A DNA stretch of 64,000 nt from Heliopora coerulea. Taxonomy: Eukaryota > Cnidaria > Anthozoa > Scleralcyonacea > Helioporidae. Made by a program: the position numbers and the translations under genes. The stretch is taken from the NCBI GenBank assembly GCA_030142905.1, contig JASJOG010000235.1:124001-188000 (forward strand). The letters run 5' to 3'. Numbering within the stretch: the stretch's first letter is position 1; every line of letters begins with the position of its first letter. The notes beneath the pieces were generated by a model that did no database searches, was not told where the DNA came from, and was given only the letters and a program-made list of their open reading frames with translations. Positions 58,561-64,000 of the stretch are shown here, one piece after another.

Positions 58561-58954
58561 TATAAATGTAACAAAACAGTTTTTATTTCTTGCATAAAAT
58601 AAGGAAAGAACTACGCAATAATTAATAATAGCGAATGGCAAACTTTATTTCCAATATGAAATGGCAAGTTCTGGTAATAATGCTCGTAAACCAATCAAAG
58701 GTATCCTTTGGTTGCACCATTGTTATAGACAACGGTTGTCAATTTTGCTCGTTTGGGGGAGACATCCTATTGGGAAAGGATCAATTGATAAAAATCGTTG
58801 CTTTCGTGTTTGTTTACAAGTAGTACAATGTTGCATTGTGCATTTCATTTTCCCCATCATCCCGCCAAAGTAATGATTGTCTCGTCTGAAAGATTACGTA
58901 TTAAGAATAATTCCTATTTCGAAACTTTCATCTTTGCTGTCCCTACGTAACCTT

Positions 58955-59572
58955 TCATTCTTAAATAACCAGACTAATCATTTTTAAGAATGGCTATCCA
59001 GACAGATTCCTTGACAGCATCATTAGTTTATTCTTAGATAAAATCCTCTCATCCATCCGTTCTTGACACCTAAACACGTACTGTAGTTTTCTCTGCCTTA
59101 GACAGATCTCCGTTGTTTACAAATCCGAACTCAACTTAGAAAACTTTTGTTCTTTGCTTTTCCACTGATTATTATTCGCTTCGATTTTTGCCCTACTTTT
59201 CGTCTATCCAGCGTCTTTCCACTTAAAGACTCGTTTCTATCTGGTCTGAGATCGCATGTCGTTTATTTATTAAAGTGTCAATGGTGTGATGCATTGCATG
59301 TTGGCCAAAGATGACATTTACACACGCGCATCTCGGACCACAAGGGAATATCGACTTTGACTGGTAAGAAGTTGGACAGACACCCACCTTTCCGCCATTT
59401 CCTACCACCATCGCGACACTGGTTATCCTGTAACTCCTAACGATTTTTCCATCTTAACCTCGTTTTCAACTTGTTTCAAACTCCTCCTGAGAGAAAGCCC
59501 CCTCATTAATAAACTCAAACCTTCCCTTAACGCTGCCGTAGCTTCCTACCGAATTTCCTTGTTTTGAATTAC
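58955..59572 (+). pseudogene. PLE-F fragment: RT C-terminus and GIY-YIG, copy B
   Basis: Counterpart of 34,296-34,911 with further changes. The final block ends at TGA near 59,568. Shared decay shows that it was dead before the duplication. Confidence 0.7.
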
Positions 59573-59679
59573 TAATTACGGTTATTTTAATTTTAAACTA
59601 CTTGTAATATTAAATGGTAATTTACTCTTACTTTATTTGCAATTTAGTAGCTTACCTGACTTGCATGTAATGGTCCTGG

Positions 59680-60347
59680 TGTCCTGGAATGGATATCGTA
59701 AAAATGTTAGTAAATTCCTTCTTAAAATGCTTCGACGCAAACATAAAGCTGATGGTTCTGGCACTCAAAACATGACTGATGATGATAACATCCCTAAAGT
59801 TTGGATCCGAATCCCATATTTTGGAAGTCACGGTTAAAATCTTTTAAATTCCTGTTTAAAGAAAATCCGTCGCTGTTTGAAACAACCTGTCAAGTTTATT
59901 GTCTTATACAACACTGAAAAGGTCTCATATTTTATTTCTAATAAAGACAAAATTCCAGATTTGTCTCGAAACAATGTCATTTACCAGATTACATGCCCTG
60001 GCTGCGGAAAATCTTACATTGGAAAGACCGACCTTTGTTTACAAAAACGTCTATCTGAACATGTCACTCAACATAACACAAGTGCAGTTGCACAACACTT
60101 TCTTCAATGTGAAAACGCACATTTCATTGTTGACCTATACAAACAATATGACAGACTAAACGATATTCCTTTTTCTTTTGACGCTACTTCATCCATGCAC
60201 AATCTCATTTTTAACAGCTATAAGATCCTTTACTTTAATTATTCTATTAATCCTAATCAACTTTTATTTATGGAAGCTCTACATATTAAATATCTTAAGC
60301 CGCAATTAAACTCTGGTCTTAAAGCCAGCAAAGAACTCACTCTTTAA
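59680..60347 (+). pseudogene. PLE-D RT C-terminus and GIY-YIG endonuclease
   Basis: Reads LVSWNGYRKNVSKFLLKMLR, WIRIPYFGSHG, one stop (TAA at 59836-59838), then KQPVKFIVLYNTEKVSYFIS, VIYQITCPGCGKSYIGKT (GIY-YIG), QHNTSAVAQHFL and a C-terminal LNSGLKASKELTL ending at TAA 60345-60347. Clearly a sister of PLE-C but diverged (LYNTEKV against IYDTKKV). The GIY-YIG part alone is open for 156 codons. Confidence 0.85.
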
Positions 60348-60539
60348 TTAGTTCCTTTTAGTGTATCCATAATTTATTCATCGACATCTGGTCAATTCAT
60401 ACTGAGGCGTCAACACTTGTCACTTACTGACACAATCATTCATTGTAAATAGAGTAGGCGTTTCCTGAATTCTTCATCAATGATGTAATCACTTTTCCCA
60501 TGTATATATAAACCTTAGATTCGCTTATGTTAGTTCACT

Positions 60540-60580
60540 TGGTCTGAAGATGATTTTGCAATAGAATCGAAATATCACTA
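60540..60580 (+). ncRNA. Hammerhead-ribozyme-like motif, PLE-D
   Basis: Core CUGAAGA 60544-60550, extra U, stem II GAUUUU-GCAAU-AGAAUC (one G-U pair), GAAA 60569-60572, UAUC. The stem I strands UGGU/ACUA pair with one G-U. It lies about 200 bases after the stop codon, in sense. Stem II shows compensated divergence from PLE-C. Confidence 0.65.
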
Positions 60581-60847
60581 TTTTACAGTTTTCATCTTTC
60601 GTTAACTTAAATCTTAACTTAAAAGATGGCCTTCTTTTTCGGAATTTGCTTTCTCTTATATACCGCTAGTCATAACAATTTTCCACACTCTTATGGCTGT
60701 TATACACATCCCTTGCTGGGCCTTAACTTTTGTTATAAAACCACAATACTGTACCGGGAATAAGCTGTGTAATCGACTAAAAGTTATGGTAAATAGCTGA
60801 GCTGTTCTTTTTGCAGAAATTGCTATAAGACTGGTTCGGATACTCAT

Positions 60848-61291
60848 TTCGACAGTTGGCCACTTAGTAAGCCACGATTGTTGAAGAAATGGCTAGATCG
60901 AATTCGTTGCTTTTGCATACCGGTCAACAAGTACACCATTGTGTGCAGTGAGCATTTCATTGTCAATCCGAAAAGGATAGGTACTAATAATATTCCTAGC
61001 GTCTTTGCTTGGTTTGAACTGACTACTCCAACCTCTACCAAAGGAGGATCAGCATTATCCTTTCCATCAAATGACGACAATACTGCCAAGATAGTCGCGA
61101 TCGGCCCAAGTACCAACCAAATTTCAGAAGAAGAGGACTGTGCGGCGATAGACGTTAGTTCGGAGCCCCTTTATCATTTGCATTTAATGGCGGACACAGC
61201 CCTCAAAGAATCTTCATTAGGAACTCAAAGACAATGTGAACATGCGCTTGATAATAGCGTTAACTCAAATAAGTCTGGCCTTGACCTTTAG
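60848..61291 (+). pseudogene. THAP-domain transposon protein, truncated, copy B
   Basis: Counterpart of 35212-35646: KKWLDRIRCFCIPVNKYT, VCSEHF, NNIPSVFAW, then the acidic linker to TAG. The left terminal repeat lies at about 60,725-60,855. Only a few residue changes from copy A, for example KYTLV to KYTIV. Confidence 0.7.
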
Positions 61292-61535
61292 ACTGAAGCT
61301 TGTTTTCTGCAAGGTGCTTCACTACTTTCACAGGACAGGGAGGCAGCAGAACGTCAACAAGCGACAACGATTGTATGAAGTCTCTTGAAAAAAAAATGAA
61401 TGAATTAAGGCTAAGGAACTAAACTCCAATAATGTAAAAATTGGATAACACAAAACTAAAGTTCTACACTGATTTCATTAGTCCTGAATTATTTGACATT
61501 TGTTAAAAGCAACAATCGCGGTTTAGTGATTAGGA

Positions 61536-62350
61536 ACCATGACCAGCCAACAACTTCAAAAAGTATAAAATAAAACATATTCCGAAGAATAACGTAATCT
61601 TGAAAACTCAAGATATGAGTCAATACAAAATAAAACTATTGTTGGAACTGTGATATGTCGACTTTATTTCAAAGTCATCCTCAAACAGAATGATATTACA
61701 ATAACATGCCAGAGTCTATAGACAGGACGTGTGATGACATCATTGAGACGGAATTAGGAAACACTACCGGTAATCCCTATTTACATGCTGAGATGTTGAG
61801 ACGCTATGATGCTAATTAGAAATTCTCACCACCATGAATAAATTGGTTGAGCGTAAATAATAGAAGTATCAGGCTAACAGATAACAAGTGTGCACAATAT
61901 CTAAATAAAGAGGTTGAGTTCTTTGCTAGCTTTAAGCCCAGAATTAAGCTCAGGTCTATTAAACTTAATGTGGAGTGCTTCAATTATTAGAAGTTTATTG
62001 GTGTTAGTAGACTTACTCGTATAAAGAATTTTATAGTAATTAAAGATTAAATTTTTTATGGCAGTAGATATGTTAGAAGATGAGGGAAGGTAATTTAGTC
62101 GGTCGTACTGATCGTATAAGTCATTAATGAAGTGATCGTGTTCACATTCGAGAAAGTGTTGGGCAACTGCACTGGTGTTATATTGAGTAGAATGTTTGGA
62201 AAGACGTTTGTGAAGACAACGGTCGGTTTTACCTATATACGTTTTGTTGCAGCCAGAACAAGTAATTTGGTAGACGACATTAATGGGAGACATTTCCGGA
62301 ATCTTATCTTTGTTAGAAATAATATAGGAGACTTTTTTCGTGTCATAAAT
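61536..62350 (-). mobile_element. PLE-C family fragment, copy B
   Basis: Begins at the same site as the copy A fragment at 35,887 (AGTGATTAGGAACCATGACC). Unlike copy A it runs into a minus-strand GIY-YIG (61901-62350: YDTKKVSYIISNKDKIPEM, YQITCSGCNKTYIGKT, ending LNLFI, stop at 61901-61903). It is cut at 62,350 by a Tigger-like end. The hammerhead position 61648-61688 is decayed (UUGAGGA, GACA). Confidence 0.8.
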
Positions 62351-62512
62351 GCAGTACAACTCCAATAATTGGAACTGGGATAATTCGAAGTTCGCGCTAA
62401 ATCGAAGTAAAACTCATTCCCCATGGTTTTGCTCCACATTTTTGATTCATTTTACCTCGGATAATTCGAACTCGGACAATTCGAAGTCCTCGCTTATTCG
62501 AAGTTATTATTT
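62351..62512. mobile_element. Tigger/pogo-like terminal sequence
   Basis: Begins GCAGTACAACTCCAATAATT and contains repeats of GGATAATTCGAACT/TTCGAAGT, typical of Tigger-type ends. The other end is not visible, because the LINE starts at about 62,513. Confidence 0.5.
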
Positions 62513-64000
62513 ATTTAATCATATTTAAAACACGGTAGCATTTCAGCGATGCTGATTTTCAAATGGCCGTGTATCACTAATAAAACTAACATTAACATTC
62601 TATTTTATACTTAGACGTACACAATTATTCTAATTATTAACAAAATAAAATTTATAGATTTGGAATTCTACTCGAAAACTACTTCTAATATTCATAAGAG
62701 TGCTTAGTTTACTATATCTAATTTCTTACAAAAGGGTTTTTAATAAACGATTTGAATGATGTTAGTGACATATTACCTTTTATGACATTGTCTATTACTT
62801 TCTTAGGTAATTTGTTCCAGGACACAGCTCCTTGATACGAGAAACTCTTCTTTAAAAAATTTGTGCGAGGTTTAGGCAAATGAAGATATCGATTATTACT
62901 ACGAAGTTCGTGACTGGTATTGCTGTTTAGATTAAATAACTGAGTTAGGTACTTTGGGCTTAGTCCTCGTAGTGCTTTGAACGTCATTACCAATTGCCTT
63001 TCCTCTAAGATTTCTTTAATGGATTTCCAGTTCAACATTTCAAAAATTTGGGATGACCTTTCATCATAAGTAGACCTTGTTTTCACACGTGCAGCTCTTT
63101 TTTGTAATTTGTGGAGTTTGTTAATATGATCAGTATTAGAATTTTGCCATACCGTAGAACAGTATGTAAAGTGCGACAGAACGAGTGAATTGTACATTGT
63201 TACCAAGACATCTTGTGTAACAAAGTCTCGAGCTCTTCTTAATAATCCAATGCATGAGGATAAAGTTTTACATTGTTTTGCATTATGTTCATGCCATTTA
63301 AGTTTTTCGTCGATAATGACTCCAAGGACTTTTTTAGTTTGAACACGTGATATTGGCTCATTCGCTAGACTGACGTTTATGTCTTCAGAGATAAGATCGA
63401 GTCTTTGCTGTGAGCCAATAATCATATATTCAGTCTTTTCCTGGTTTAAAGTTAGTTTGTTTGTTGTCAGCCACATATGAACCATTTCTAAATCGTGATT
63501 TAGTTTTCCCTCAATTTCTGCCGATGACGATCCTTCACATGATAAACTGGTATCGTCTGCGAACATTACAGAACTAGTTTTAGTGAGACAATTTGGGAGA
63601 TCATTTATATAGAGGAGGAAGAGCATAGGACCAAGGTTTGTCCCTTGTGGTACGCCACAATGAATAGATTTAGCATCCGACATTGTTTGATTAATTTTAC
63701 ATATTTGTTTTCTGTCTTTTAAATAGGATTGAAACCATCTATGCGCTGTCCCTCGTATTCCATAGAGTTATAGTTTTGATAATAGTATGTTATGGTCAAC
63801 AGTGTCAAATGCTTTTTTTAGATCTAGAAAAAGAACGCCATTAATTAGGTTGTTATCCATGTTCACAAGCCACTGATTTGTACAGTTAAGAAGTGCGGTT
63901 TCAGTAGAGTGGCGAGATCGAAAGCCTGATTGGTTTGTTGAAATGATATTGTTTACCTCCAAATAAACCGTTACCTGTTTGTAAACAAGTTTCTCAAATA
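62513..64000 (-). mobile_element. CR1/L2-like LINE, 5' part outside the window
   Basis: The minus-strand ORF (below) is followed by an AT-rich 3' UTR ending near 62,513 in a short ATTAAATAAATAAT tail-like run. It abuts the Tigger-like end, so it probably inserted into that element. Confidence 0.75.
62718..64000 (-). pseudogene. CR1/L2-like LINE reverse transcriptase, C-terminal part
   Basis: The frame enters from beyond 64000 and reads FEKLVYKQVTVYLEVNNIIS, QSGFRSRHSTETALL, LFLDLKKAFDTVDH (RT motif A region), one in-frame TAA at 63768-63770, GVPQGTNLGPMLFLLYINDL, FADDTSL (catalytic motif C), LTLNQEKTEYMIIG, then thumb and C-terminal regions (SHFTYCSTVWQ, LQKRAARV, SWNKLPKKV) to a stop at 62718-62720. 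This order is typical of CR1/L2 non-LTR retrotransposons. Apart from the single stop it is uninterrupted for 420 codons, so it is young. The endonuclease domain would lie to the right. Confidence 0.9.

Larger units (their letters stand above)
59672..60655 (+). mobile_element. PLE-D: 5'-truncated Penelope-like element
   Basis: Present only in copy B, between sequences that are adjacent in copy A near 35,010-35,016. It begins in the RT C-terminal region and ends with a terminus related to PLE-C. No clean target duplication is visible. Confidence 0.75.
42178..61712 (+). repeat. Segmental duplication, copy B
   Basis: Collinear with 11,197-36,062. Private insertions in B are the arms-only PLE at 49,490-49,726, PLE-B (53,472-55,755), a 725-bp replacement with SINE-2 (56,213-56,938) and PLE-D (59,672-60,655). 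B lacks the IS630 element and the full PLE-C, and has a deletion matching about 20,540-21,120 of A. Confidence 0.85.

Noticed and set aside
1..64000. Bacterial features, CRISPR arrays, operons
   Set aside because: Spliced genes, SINEs, LINE and PLEs show eukaryotic DNA. No evenly spaced direct repeats with unique spacers.

Overview
This window is animal nuclear DNA, AT-rich, with spliced genes and very dense in transposons. It most resembles an invertebrate such as an anthozoan cnidarian (coral or anemone). The reasons are the mix of GIY-YIG Penelope-like elements (PLEs), a CR1/L2-type LINE, THAP and IS630/mariner-type DNA transposons, tRNA-derived SINEs and a small secreted TSP1-EGF protein. 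The phylum is an inference; no gene here fixes it. Element names such as PLE-A or SINE-1 are labels for this window only.

Layout. 1-5,000: a PLE (PLE-A) built as a large palindrome, with a TA-flanked MITE carrying a HIRAN-like ORF inserted in it. 5,468-19,447: one convincing seven-exon host gene (321 codons, plus strand, family not identified), with repeats in its introns. 11.2-36.1 kb and 42.2-61.7 kb: two copies (A and B) of a large direct segmental duplication. Copy A has the 3' exons of the seven-exon gene, an arms-only PLE, an IS630/mariner element (21.4-23.1 kb), a 4.9-kb PLE (PLE-C, 25.2-30.2 kb), a TSP1-EGF gene, a coiled-coil pseudogene and a THAP transposon. Copy B has the same backbone, with a frameshifted remnant of the seven-exon gene, its own TSP1-EGF gene, and copy-specific PLEs at 49.5, 53.5-55.8 and 59.7-60.7 kb. 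36.9-42.2 kb between the copies holds an arms-only PLE, a MITE and an unassigned ORF with one stop. 62.5-64.0 kb is the 3' end of a CR1/L2-like LINE running off the window.

Only three loci look like possibly working host genes: the seven-exon gene and the two TSP1-EGF ORFs. Nearly everything else is mobile DNA in various states of decay. Because insertions differ between copies A and B, several have a visible empty site in the other copy, which gives target-site duplications and relative ages. The most notable theme is hammerhead-ribozyme-like motifs in the terminal arms of several distinct PLE families, downstream of the GIY-YIG reading frame in sense orientation. All share one unexpected extra U in the catalytic core.
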